Assembly: GCA_024685775.1 (NCBI GenBank)
Contig: JAIKVL010000006.1
Span: 31,798-95,797 of the forward strand
Source of the DNA: Clostridia bacterium
GTDB taxonomy: Bacteria; Bacillota; Clostridia; Christensenellales; CAG-1252
Reading direction: 5' to 3'
DNA length: 64,000 nucleotides
The position numbers and the translations under genes were made by a program. Below, piece by piece: positions 28,780 through 38,500 of the stretch; position 1 is the stretch's first letter, and each line of letters starts with the position of its first letter. Under the pieces are notes generated by a model, which ran no database searches, had not been told where the DNA came from, and saw only the letters and a program-made list of their open reading frames with translations.

Positions 28780-29085
28780 ATGAGAGTGATCGTATTTTTT
28801 GATTTGCCGATGGAAAGCGCAAAGAATCGCAGGGATTACGCGCAGTTCCATAAGTTTTTGATTAAGACGGGTTTTATTATGATGCAAAAATCCGTTTATA
28901 CGAAATTGTCGGTCAATAACGTTATGACCGAATCGATAAAGGAAAGCGTAGAAAAGAATTGCCCTTCCGACGGGATCGTCGAAATGCTTGAAGTGACCGA
29001 GCGTCAATTTCTTAAAATCAAATATGTGATCGGGGAGAAGCAGACTTCCGTGATCGACAGTATGGATCGATTGATTGAATTATGA
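28780..29085 (+). CDS. cas2: Cas2, spacer-acquisition partner of Cas1
   Basis: This 101-residue protein is normal for type II-A. The ferredoxin-like fold start MRVIVFFDLPMESAKNRRDY carries the conserved Asp of the family, and the C-terminal strand VTERQFLKIKYVIG is typical. It acts as the dimeric scaffold in the Cas1-Cas2 integrase, where nuclease activity is not required. The ATG at 28780 gives the standard N-terminus; a GTG at 28762 lies inside cas1. It overlaps csn2 by 4 bases (ATGA). Confidence 0.95.
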   Translation: MRVIVFFDLPMESAKNRRDYAQFHKFLIKTGFIMMQKSVYTKLSVNNVMTESIKESVEKNCPSDGIVEMLEVTERQFLKIKYVIGEKQTSVIDSMDRLIEL

Positions 29086-29774
29086 TAACGCTCGCGCATA
29101 AACACATCGAAAGTAAAATGATCTTGAAAGCGGATTCCCCGCTTTTGCTTTTTGCGGAAGATCCGCGTGAGTTTTATGATCTTGGAAAAAACCTTATAGC
29201 GGTAGCGGAAGGGCAGGAATCGGATTTTTCTTTGTGGGACGGAGAAAAGCCATTGGAAGCGGCGTCAAGGACTGCCCTAATGCGCGATTATTTCAAAATC
29301 GATTTCTCCGATAAAAAGATTCTGAATCTGTTATACAAAAAGTTGAAATCTGCGTTTTTCGAGGGCGCTTATATGCTCCCTTTGAATGAAATCAATGCGG
29401 GGATCGGGCGCCTATTTGAAGATTTGTTTTCGGAAGTCGATTATTTGCTCGAATATTCCGAACCGAATTTGGATGATCTGATTAAGGCTTGCGCCGTAAA
29501 GCCCGCCGTCCAATATGAGAGTCTTTTGGAAGCGATCGTTTGTTATATTGATCTTTTTGTTCGTCTGAAAAACGTGGACGCTTTTCTTTTTATCGGTTTG
29601 AAGCAGGTTTTGCGTGATGAGGATCTCGCAGCGCTTTATCATCATTGCGAACTTGGAAAAGTCGGTTTGTTTTTGTTGGAACATCAAAAGACGCGTCCGA
29701 TTCTGCCTTCCGAACGGGCAATTATTCTGACGGACGATTTATGTGAAATTGTTGAAAATATGATGGAAACGTGA
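29082..29774 (+). CDS. csn2: Csn2, type II-A adaptation protein
   Basis: This 230-residue protein has the size and position of short-form Csn2 (about 220 residues), the marker of subtype II-A. The fold is P-loop-like without a working Walker A; the pattern LKNVDAFLFIGLKQVL then GKVGLFLLEHQ matches the C-terminal Csn2 core strands. In the family it forms a tetrameric ring that holds linear DNA ends during spacer acquisition. The promoter of the array lies in its last codons. Confidence 0.88.
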   Translation: MITLAHKHIESKMILKADSPLLLFAEDPREFYDLGKNLIAVAEGQESDFSLWDGEKPLEAASRTALMRDYFKIDFSDKKILNLLYKKLKSAFFEGAYMLPLNEINAGIGRLFEDLFSEVDYLLEYSEPNLDDLIKACAVKPAVQYESLLEAIVCYIDLFVRLKNVDAFLFIGLKQVLRDEDLAALYHHCELGKVGLFLLEHQKTRPILPSERAIILTDDLCEIVENMMET

Positions 29775-29815
29775 TATAATTTTTGTATAAAACACAAGGC
29801 TACGCTCCGTTTGAG
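29752..29815 (+). promoter_or_regulatory. CRISPR leader with pre-crRNA promoter
   Basis: TTGAAA (29752-29757), a 17-base spacer and TATAAT (29775-29780) form a good promoter. The start is expected near 29787. The leader ends with GTTTGAG directly before the first repeat; this resembles the TTTGAG leader-end element known to direct integration in type II-A systems and copies the first seven bases of the repeat. Confidence 0.85.
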
Positions 29816-32029
29816 GTTTGAGAGCCTTGTTGTTTGAATAGGTTCTGAAACTCAGGCACGTCGATAACGACGGAAGGTGTTGTTTGAGAGCCTTGTTGTT
29901 TGAATAGGTTCTGAAACTACCGCAAAGCGTGTAAGGTAAGATCATAAGTTTGAGAGCCTTGTTGTTTGAATAGGTTCTGAAACTCAACCCCCGCAATGAG
30001 ATAAGGTGTGATAGTTTGAGAGCCTTGTTGTTTGAATAGGTTCTGAAACATCTTCTTCATGAACGTCGGTTCACGAATGGTTTGAGAGCCTTGTTGTTTG
30101 AATAGGTTCTGAAACCCACCGCTACAAGGTTGTAGATCACAACTGGTTTGAGAGCCTTGTTGTTTGAATAGGTTCTGAAACACTCTTGCTACCCCCATAC
30201 CTTCAGACATCGTTTGAGAGCCTTGTTGTTTGAATAGGTTCTGAAACTGAAGTTTTTCATGTTTTCTCCTTTGCCTTGTTTGAGAGCCTTGTTGTTTGAA
30301 TAGGTTCTGAAACCGGCGCGGACGGAGCAAATTCGCGGACACGGTTTGAGAGCCTTGTTGTTTGAATAGGTTCTGAAACATATAGCCGTCGAGTTTTTCG
30401 ACCTCGGTTGTTTGAGAGCCTTGTTGTTTGAATAGGTTCTGAAACACTTGGGAGGCAAGACTATCAATGGAAGCAGTTTGAGAGCCTTGTTGTTTGAATA
30501 GGTTCTGAAACAATATGATACTCTAAAAAATTTCCGCAATCGTTTGAGAGCCTTGTTGTTTGAATAGGTTCTGAAACCCTATAAACTTTGGATTCCTTAC
30601 AAAAACGGTTTGAGAGCCTTGTTGTTTGAATAGGTTCTGAAACTTCTCGTCAACGATCAATCCGAGAACGCCTGTTTGAGAGCCTTGTTGTTTGAATAGG
30701 TTCTGAAACTATTGCATTATACTACTTCCTTTAACTGCGGTTTGAGAGCCTTGTTGTTTGAATAGGTTCTGAAACTGCGGACGGCTCGTCATGGAACCGT
30801 ACTCGGTTTGAGAGCCTTGTTGTTTGAATAGGTTCTGAAACGTATATATTATACCAACTTCGATAACTCAAGTTTGAGAGCCTTGTTGTTTGAATAGGTT
30901 CTGAAACTTGCAAAACGCAATCTCGAACGGCTTTGCGGTTTGAGAGCCTTGTTGTTTGAATAGGTTCTGAAACTAGTCGATACGAGTGAGCTTCTATTCG
31001 GAGGTTTGAGAGCCTTGTTGTTTGAATAGGTTCTGAAACCGGTAAGATTGCGAAGCTTCTCTTGTATATGTTTGAGAGCCTTGTTGTTTGAATAGGTTCT
31101 GAAACTTAACGGTTGCTGCGGTCGCAGAAGAAAGAGTTTGAGAGCCTTGTTGTTTGAATAGGTTCTGAAACTTTATGCGGCGGGCGAGTATGGATCCATA
31201 AGTTTGAGAGCCTTGTTGTTTGAATAGGTTCTGAAACAGGTCACACTTCCGAAAAGGTGCTTGTTCGGTTTGAGAGCCTTGTTGTTTGAATAGGTTCTGA
31301 AACGTAGTATCGTTAGTTCTGAAAGAATGGCAGGTTTGAGAGCCTTGTTGTTTGAATAGGTTCTGAAACACTAATCCATATACGTTGAGTATCAACCAAG
31401 TTTGAGAGCCTTGTTGTTTGAATAGGTTCTGAAACAACGAACTACAATAAAACTGATTCAAAGCGGTTTGAGAGCCTTGTTGTTTGAATAGGTTCTGAAA
31501 CACGATCCACCGCGACCCATCGCTCACGGCGGTTTGAGAGCCTTGTTGTTTGAATAGGTTCTGAAACCATTTGTCACTTGACCTTTATGCGTTTATTGTT
31601 TGAGAGCCTTGTTGTTTGAATAGGTTCTGAAACATCCCTGATTATCGGCTCTTTCGTGCGTAGGTTTGAGAGCCTTGTTGTTTGAATAGGTTCTGAAACA
31701 AAGATTCCCGTCTTTGTCCTTTGCAGTTCGTTTGAGAGCCTTGTTGTTTGAATAGGTTCTGAAACATGGCGACTACGGCGATTACAGGGGCGATTGTTTG
31801 AGAGCCTTGTTGTTTGAATAGGTTCTGAAACATATTGCACGCCGTTTCTCTTCGTGAAGACGTTTGAGAGCCTTGTTGTTTGAATAGGTTCTGAAACTTG
31901 CTGACAAGCCGAGCCCAAAGAGATAGGGTTTGAGAGCCTTGTTGTTTGAATAGGTTCTGAAACTTGACCGACGAACAACGCCCCGAGAGTTGGGTTTGAG
32001 AGCCTTGTTGTTTGACTCGGTTTTGAAAC
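29816..32029 (+). CRISPR. Type II-A CRISPR array: 34 repeats, 33 spacers
   Basis: The 36-base repeat starts GTTTGAGAGCCTTGTTG and ends GGTTCTGAAAC. Repeats begin at 29816 and then every 66 bases up to 31994, so every spacer is exactly 30 bases. All repeats read the same except the last (31994-32029), which has three changes in its second half. This marks the leader-distal, oldest end and agrees with the leader at 29815. The array is transcribed on the plus strand: repeat positions 1-21 pair with the tracrRNA. No spacer was seen to match another part of this window by eye. Confidence 0.98.
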
Positions 32030-32035
32030 CGGGTT

Positions 32036-32064
32036 GCGCGCAGGTAACAGATATACCTGCGCGC
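32036..32064. repeat. Perfect 11 bp inverted repeat just after the array
   Basis: GCGCGCAGGTA (32036-32046) and TACCTGCGCGC (32054-32064) with a 7-base loop begin 7 bases after the last repeat. No T run follows, so it is not a standard intrinsic terminator. It may end or protect the pre-crRNA 3' end, or be an operator for the promoter at 32071. Confidence 0.75.
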
Positions 32065-32070
32065 ATTGAA

Positions 32071-32099
32071 TTGACGAATCGGATCCCGTTTGATATAAT
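32071..32099 (+). promoter_or_regulatory. Promoter of the TSCPD-domain gene
   Basis: TTGACG (32071-32076), a 17-base spacer, TATAAT (32094-32099). CGGGAG lies before the ATG at 32129. Confidence 0.85.
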
Positions 32100-32128
32100 T
32101 GAAAAAGAAACGAACGGGAGATTTTCAG

Positions 32129-32383
32129 ATGAAATACAGCTATAAGACGAAAAACACCTGCGCGGTGCAAATCGATTTCGATATGACGGACGGCATCGTC
32201 TCGAATATTCGCTTTCTCGGCGGTTGCAACGGGAATTTGAAGATGATCTCCAAATTGCTCGAAGGGAAAAGGGCGGAAGAGATCGTTTCCGCTTGCTCCG
32301 GAAATACCTGCGGCGGACGCGCGACTTCTTGCGCGGATCAACTTGCGAAAGCCGTTCAGGCGGCGCTCGACAAAGCGGAATAG
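32129..32383 (+). CDS. Small TSCPD-domain protein (TIGR03905-like)
   Basis: This 84-residue protein carries cysteines in CNGNL, CSGNTCGG and the motif TSCADQLAKAV. TSCPD domains also occur at the C-terminus of some ribonucleotide reductases and may bind metal; stand-alone TIGR03905 proteins have no known function. The ATG at 32129 has a ribosome binding site and its own promoter, and the gene ends before a terminator. It appears to be a single-gene unit unrelated to the CRISPR locus. Confidence 0.85.
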   Translation: MKYSYKTKNTCAVQIDFDMTDGIVSNIRFLGGCNGNLKMISKLLEGKRAEEIVSACSGNTCGGRATSCADQLAKAVQAALDKAE

Positions 32384-32440
32384 AAAGTTGGGTCATTTCG
32401 ATTTATTATTGAATCATTCGGAAAAATAGGGTCGAAACGA

Positions 32441-32472
32441 AAAAGCGCGGCGCATCGTTCCGCCTTTTTTTT
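32441..32472 (+). terminator. Terminator after the TSCPD gene
   Basis: Stem with GCGG (32447-32450) pairing CCGC (32460-32463), extended by AAAAG / CTTTT with one bulged base, and followed by eight T. The rest of the 196-base gap holds only the promoter below. Confidence 0.7.
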
Positions 32473-32517
32473 GGATCGCTCTTTGAAAAATGCGGTCAAA
32501 TTTCGGAAAATTGGGTA

Positions 32518-32546
32518 TTGTAAAGATTTTATATCTATGATATAAT
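32518..32546 (+). promoter_or_regulatory. Promoter of the glycan-utilisation locus
   Basis: TTGTAA (32518-32523), a 17-base spacer, TATAAT (32541-32546), then CGGAGG before the ATG at 32580. No terminator was recognised from here until 57451, so a very long transcript is possible. Confidence 0.7.
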
Positions 32547-32579
32547 ATTAAAAGATTTTTTTTCGCGCGCGGAGGTCTT

Positions 32580-35500
32580 ATGAAAAAATTCCGTTTGATC
32601 ACGATTTTGCTTTGCATTTCAGCGATCGCGTCGTTTTGTTTATCCGCCTGTAATCTGAAGACGGATCAAACGAAAGAAGATCCCGTGCAACTCGTCGGCG
32701 GTGACGTCGGCATTTCAATCTATCACGATTCTTACACCAAATTTATCTCCAAGACGGACGGTGAGGAAGAAAAGGAGCAATCGCTTTCTTCTTCGATCCC
32801 GTACAGCGCCGCCGCGGGGGATCACGTCGTCCGAGTTTGGGCGATCGGTTCGGACGGAAAAAAGACCGCCGAATCCTCTTTTTCTTATTCGACGCGCGTC
32901 GTCGCGCTTTCCGATCTCGGAGTTTCGGGCGGCGTCGTCTCTTGGACTGCATCCGCGCGTACCGTCAGCGTTAAAGAAGGCGAGGGCGATTACGCCTTGA
33001 CCGACGGGTTTAGCTATACCGCCGTTCAAAAAGACGTCGTCGTCAAAGTCAAAGCCGAAGGCGGATTCGATAAAGGCGAAAAGGTCTTTTATTCGGGCGC
33101 CGCGATCGAGCGCGAAGTCCGCGTCCGCACCGCCACCGCCACCGCTCTCGATTCTCCCGTCCTGACCGCGACGAAGGACGCCTTGACTTGGGCGCCCGTC
33201 GATCACGCGATCACGTACTCCGTCTCTTACGACGGCTCGTTTTTCTCAAACGCGGAAAACGCGCGCTATTCTTCGCAAAACGGCAAACACACGATCGCGG
33301 TCAAGAGCGTCGGCGACGGAGTTTATTATTCGGACAGCCGTCCCGTCGTCTTTACCTACACGACCGAGCCTTCCTCCGTTACCGTCGATAAGACGGCGGC
33401 GAATACCGCGGAGCTTTCCTTCGTGGGGCTCGGACTCGAAAAGGCGATCGGTTCCACTTTCGACGTTTTCGAAGGCTCGACCTTCGTCGCGAAAGACACC
33501 TGCGAAGTGACGTTCCGCGCGATCTTCGGATTCGACGTCTCGTCGGGCGTTTATTACGCCGAAAGCGATTTCGAAAGCGTGTGCTTCGTCGCGCCCGCCG
33601 CGAGACCCGCCTCGATCGAAGCGGCAAGCGATTCTTCCGAAGCGAGTTTGAAATCCCGCTGGGACGTCAAAAAGTTCGAAAACGCTTGGATGGCGACGAA
33701 CGCGTTCGTTTCCGTCGAAGAAGGATTCGACGGCTCTGCCGCGCTCGGTTTGAACGGGTGGAATAACACCGTCGCGTACCGTTTCAGCACTTCGTATTCT
33801 TTGAGCGACGGTTATAACGCGGTTTCTTTCGATTTCAAAGGGGACGGCGTCGCGAGTTTGGTCGTCACACTCGCGGACGACGACACGGGGTATTCGATCA
33901 GTTATGATCTCGGCGTTCTCCCCGAATATTGGCTTTCCGTCACGCTTTCCCTGACAGACTCGCGCTGGAAGATCAACAACAGCTTCCCGCTTCAAACCGC
34001 TTGGGGATTGAAAAATACCGATCTCGCGGATTCTTTCGATCTGCCCAAGAATATCAAACAAGCCGTCGAACTCTATGAGATCGTCCCGTTCCTCGATCGT
34101 TTGAGCTTTACGATCAAAGGAAATTCTCCGAGCGGCGCGAACGCCCGTTTGATCGTCGATAACGTTACCGCGCTTTACGAAGCGGAAGCGGAAACCGCGA
34201 TCAGACAACCTTTGTTCGGGATCGGCACTTCGTATCTTGCGCGCGAGGCGATCGAGAACGACGTCAACGAGATCGTTCTTTCGCTTTTCGGCGATTCGAT
34301 GCGCGTTTATTCGACCGCGCTTGAAACCAACTTCGTTATGGAAGGCTCGCTTACGATCGACGTGGACGCCGCGACGATCTCTTTTGCGGACGATCTTTCC
34401 GATTTCGAAATGAAGGGTTCTTTCGAGAAAAACGGGTATTCGATCCGAGTCACGGAAGCGGCGGGGCAGAACGCCGCGCACTTTGCGGGCGCGCTTTTCG
34501 AGACGACCGCGGACGTTTCCCTCGATTTCGAGGACGGGACGGCGGGCGAGACGTACAGCCGCGATGAGATCTCCGAATACACGTATTCCGTGCAAAACGG
34601 CTGGCAACCGCTTTCCTCTTCGCAGATCTATTGCCGCGAAAAAGCGGATTCGTTGGTCGGTTCGTTTGCGACCGGGAGATGGGTGACGAATAAGTTCGTC
34701 TATAACGAGGGCGGGCGCGCGCTCGGTTTGGCGAACGAATTCTCTCTCGATCTTGCTAACGATTTCGCGGGCGCGTCGGAACTCAAATTAAAACTTGTCG
34801 CCGTCGATGAAAACGGCGGTTTGACCTATTTGATCGGCAGCGCGGATAACTTTTATTCTTTCCCCGTGACGGATGGCTTCGTCACCATCGAAAAGAAATT
34901 CGTCGAACCGATCGTCATTCAAAGCTTTTATTTCGTTACCAAAAACGAATCCGAATCCGACGTTCAATATCTTTATGCGGATCGTTTGAGAATCCGTTAT
35001 AAAGCGGAAGTTTCCGCCGCTTCTTCCTATGCGGCGCCGATCGTTTCGGCGGATGAGTATTCGCTTTCTTTCTCACACGACGATCCTTCCGCGGAATTCG
35101 AGTATTCGCTGAACGGCGGCGAATACCAAAAAGGCGCGCTCTTCGCGGTCCCTGCGGAAGAGGGATCTTACGCGCTTCGCGTTCGAGCTTTGATCGGCGA
35201 GGACGGGACGCCTTCCAAAATCACTTCCTATTCCTTTAACGTCGTTCGCGTGAACCTCTCGAAGATCGACGTCGCGATCGACGGCGGAGTCCATACCGCG
35301 ACTTGGGCGACGAACGGGCTTTCTTTCCTCAAAGTCGGAGACGGGGAATACGCTTCTTGCCCCGAGAAATCTTTCTCCGCGGAAGCGGACGTCACGATCT
35401 CCGTCAAGGCGGAAGGCTACTATGACGAAGCGAATAAGACCTATTACGTCGGTTCGCAGGAAACCGTAAAAAAGATCCTCGTTACTGGGACTTTGGACGC

Positions 35501-38500
35501 GCCCGTCCTTCGCACGACCCAAGAGGGGATCGAGTGGGACGCCGTCACGGAAGCGGATCGATACGCCGTCTCGGTGAACGACGGAGACTTTGTAGAGCAG
35601 TTCGACAGAACTTTCCCCTTCGCGCACGCCGTCGGATTCTATTCCTTGCGCGTGATTGCGATGATCGGGGGCTCGATGGCGTATTCCAACGCGTCCGAAT
35701 ATCATTACGAAGTCAAAGAGATCGATTTGCGCGATCTCAAAGTCCGCGACGCGACCGCGACTTGGCAAGCAAGCGCATTTGCGGTCTACGTCAAAGTCAA
35801 TGCGGGCGAATATACGCTCGCGGAAGGGAATAGCTACGTCGCTCGCCCCGAGGAGATCGGCGCGCATCGCGTTACCGTCCTCGCGAAAGGCGGCTACGAC
35901 GAAGACGCGCACGTCCTTTATTACGCCGAGACCGAGCCGACGCTGGAAGCTAACGTCTTCATCAAACGCGTCGCGCGCCCGGTGCTTCGCTTGAACGATT
36001 TGAAAAACGGCTTGATTTGGGATAGCCTTCCTTATGCGACGGGTTACCTCGTCAAAGTGAACGACGGAGAATGGACGGAATGCGTGAACTACGCTTTCGC
36101 GACTCTTCCCGGCGAATACTCCGTTTGCGTCCGCGCTCTCGGAAACGGATCCAATTATCTCGACAGTTTGGAGTCCGACGCGTTTTCTTACTCGGTCGTC
36201 GCCATCTCTCTTTCCGATATCGGCGTGACCGATCCCGCGCCCGCTCCCACGGGTAGGACGGTTTCTTTCTCTTCCGTCTCGTTGAAGACGCTGTATAAGT
36301 GGGGAAGAGCGCCTTACGAGGAGACGAACGAAACCTCTTTCAAGATCATCGAGACAATTGATTTCGCCGTGAAAGCGGTCGGCGGATTTGATGAAGAAAA
36401 CGATATCTTTTACGCGGGCGAAGATATTATCAAGGAAGTTCACGTCGTCGTCCCGATCTTCCTGCCGTCTCCCGTCTTGAAGACGAACGAAAGGGGAATC
36501 TATTGGAATAAGATCGATTCGATCGAAGGGATCCCGTACAAAATCCCCGGAATCGAATATTCCGTCTCGATCAACGGCGGCGAACCCGTGATTTACACAA
36601 ACGACAACGGAAAGGATAAAATGGAAATCGTTCTCGCCGATCAACCGTTCGGAGTCTATACCGTCTCGGTCAAAACGGTGAACGAGGATCCCGAGCAGTA
36701 TCCGGACAGCGAAGCGAGAGAAAAGAAGTTCGAGGTCGCTTCCGTCTATTTGCCGGACGAATTGGAGATGAACGGAGCCACGGTCAGTTGGACGTATCGC
36801 GGATTCTTGTCGTACTACGTCGGCGAAGTGGGGCAATCTCCGAACGATGCGGATTACGTCCCGTATGATAAAAATTATTATATGAGCGAGGACGGAGAGG
36901 ATAAAGAGGTTTACGTCCGAGTCGTCGAAGGCTACGACGCGGAAAATGCGATCTTATATATCGGCGATCCGATCAAACGCTCGAAACCGATCCAGTACGG
37001 ACAATTGACCGCGCCCGTCCTTCGATTGAACGGCGACCGCAACGGGCTCGTCTGGGATCCGGTCTCGAAAGCGACTTCTTACGAAGCGAAGATAAACGAC
37101 GGCGAATATAATACCGTCGAAAGCTATGCGTTTACGAACGTTCCCGGAAGCTATACCGTCTATATCAAATCGGTCGGAACCGGGACCTTGCTCGATAGCG
37201 AGCCTGCGGTCTTTACCTATACCGTCCGCGCGATCGAACTCAGCGACGTAACCGTCGTCAGCGGCGTTGCGACTTGGTCGTTCGTCGGAATTCAGACTCT
37301 TGCGAAGTGCGGCGCCGCGCCGGAAATTTCCTCGAAAACTACCCTTTCGCCCGAAGCGACCGAGACCGTCGTCTTGCGCGTGGATCCCGGTTACGTTTCG
37401 GACGGCAACGTCTATTACGTCGGCGAACCGATCGAGAAGACCAAAAAGATCGTCGTTCCGATCGTTCTCGCCGCGCCCGTTCTTTCCTTTACGAAAAACG
37501 GAATAACTTTCCCCGCCGTTTCGAACGCGAATTCCTATCTCTTATCCGTAAACGGCGGCGCGGAAACCTCGTTGAATGCTTGCTCGGTGGCCCTTGAAGA
37601 TGCGGTCGGTTCGTATACGATCCGCATTCGCGCGTACAGCGAGGACGAGGAGCAATATCCCGCAAGCCCGGTCGGCGAAATCTCTTATGAGGTGAAGCAG
37701 GTCGCCTTGTCCGAGATCGCCCAAGAAAACGGCGTCGCTTCCTTTACCTACGTCGGAAAGCTTTTCGTAAAAGAAGAGGGTAAAGACTTCAAAGAGAAGA
37801 CCGCAAACACCTATGGTCCCGAGAAAACGACCGTGATCTACGTCGAAGCAAGGTCCGGCGCGGACGAAAACGCGCGCGTTCGTTTTGTCGGCGCAACCGT
37901 TTCGAAGCAAGCGGAGATCATCGTCCCGATCAAACTTCCGAAGCCGACTTTGGCTTCCGGAAAGAGCGGGCTTACTCTTACGAAAGATGCTAATGCGAAT
38001 TGTTACAAGATCTCAACGGACGGCGGCGAATTCGTCTCGTATACCTCGGACGAACTTTTGTATCTCACGGCGAGCGGCGATCATACCTTCCGCATCAAAG
38101 CCTACTCGAATAACGAGGCGCAATATCCCGCGAGCGACGAAGTTACCTTCTCGTATAAGACCGTCGCGGTCTCGCTTCCCGATATTTCGCTCTCGGGCGT
38201 GACGTTCTCTTGGAACGCGACGGCGGCGACCGTCTCTTTGAAGATCGATTCCGGTTTATACGCGCCAACGACTTCGACTTCCTATAAAGCTTCTTACGTC
38301 GGATCTTCGGCGGGCAAAGAGCAGCATACCGTTTCCGTCAAAGCGGAAGGCGGTTTCGTTTCCGCGAGTTCGACTTTCTACTACCCGTCTTCCTCGATCG
38401 AGAAATCCAAGAGCGTCGAGATCACGAAGCTCGGAAAGCCTTCGATCACCGCGGGCGACTCCAAACTCTCTTGGGGTGCGGTCTCGAACGCGACCGCTTA

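Noticed and set aside
29816..32029. Minus-strand and plus-strand small proteins with repeated peptide motifs across the array
   Set aside because: They are translations of the CRISPR repeat itself, since a 66-base period keeps the frame open.
32036..32064. Intrinsic terminator of the CRISPR array
   Set aside because: The hairpin is perfect but no T run follows; kept only as an unexplained inverted repeat.
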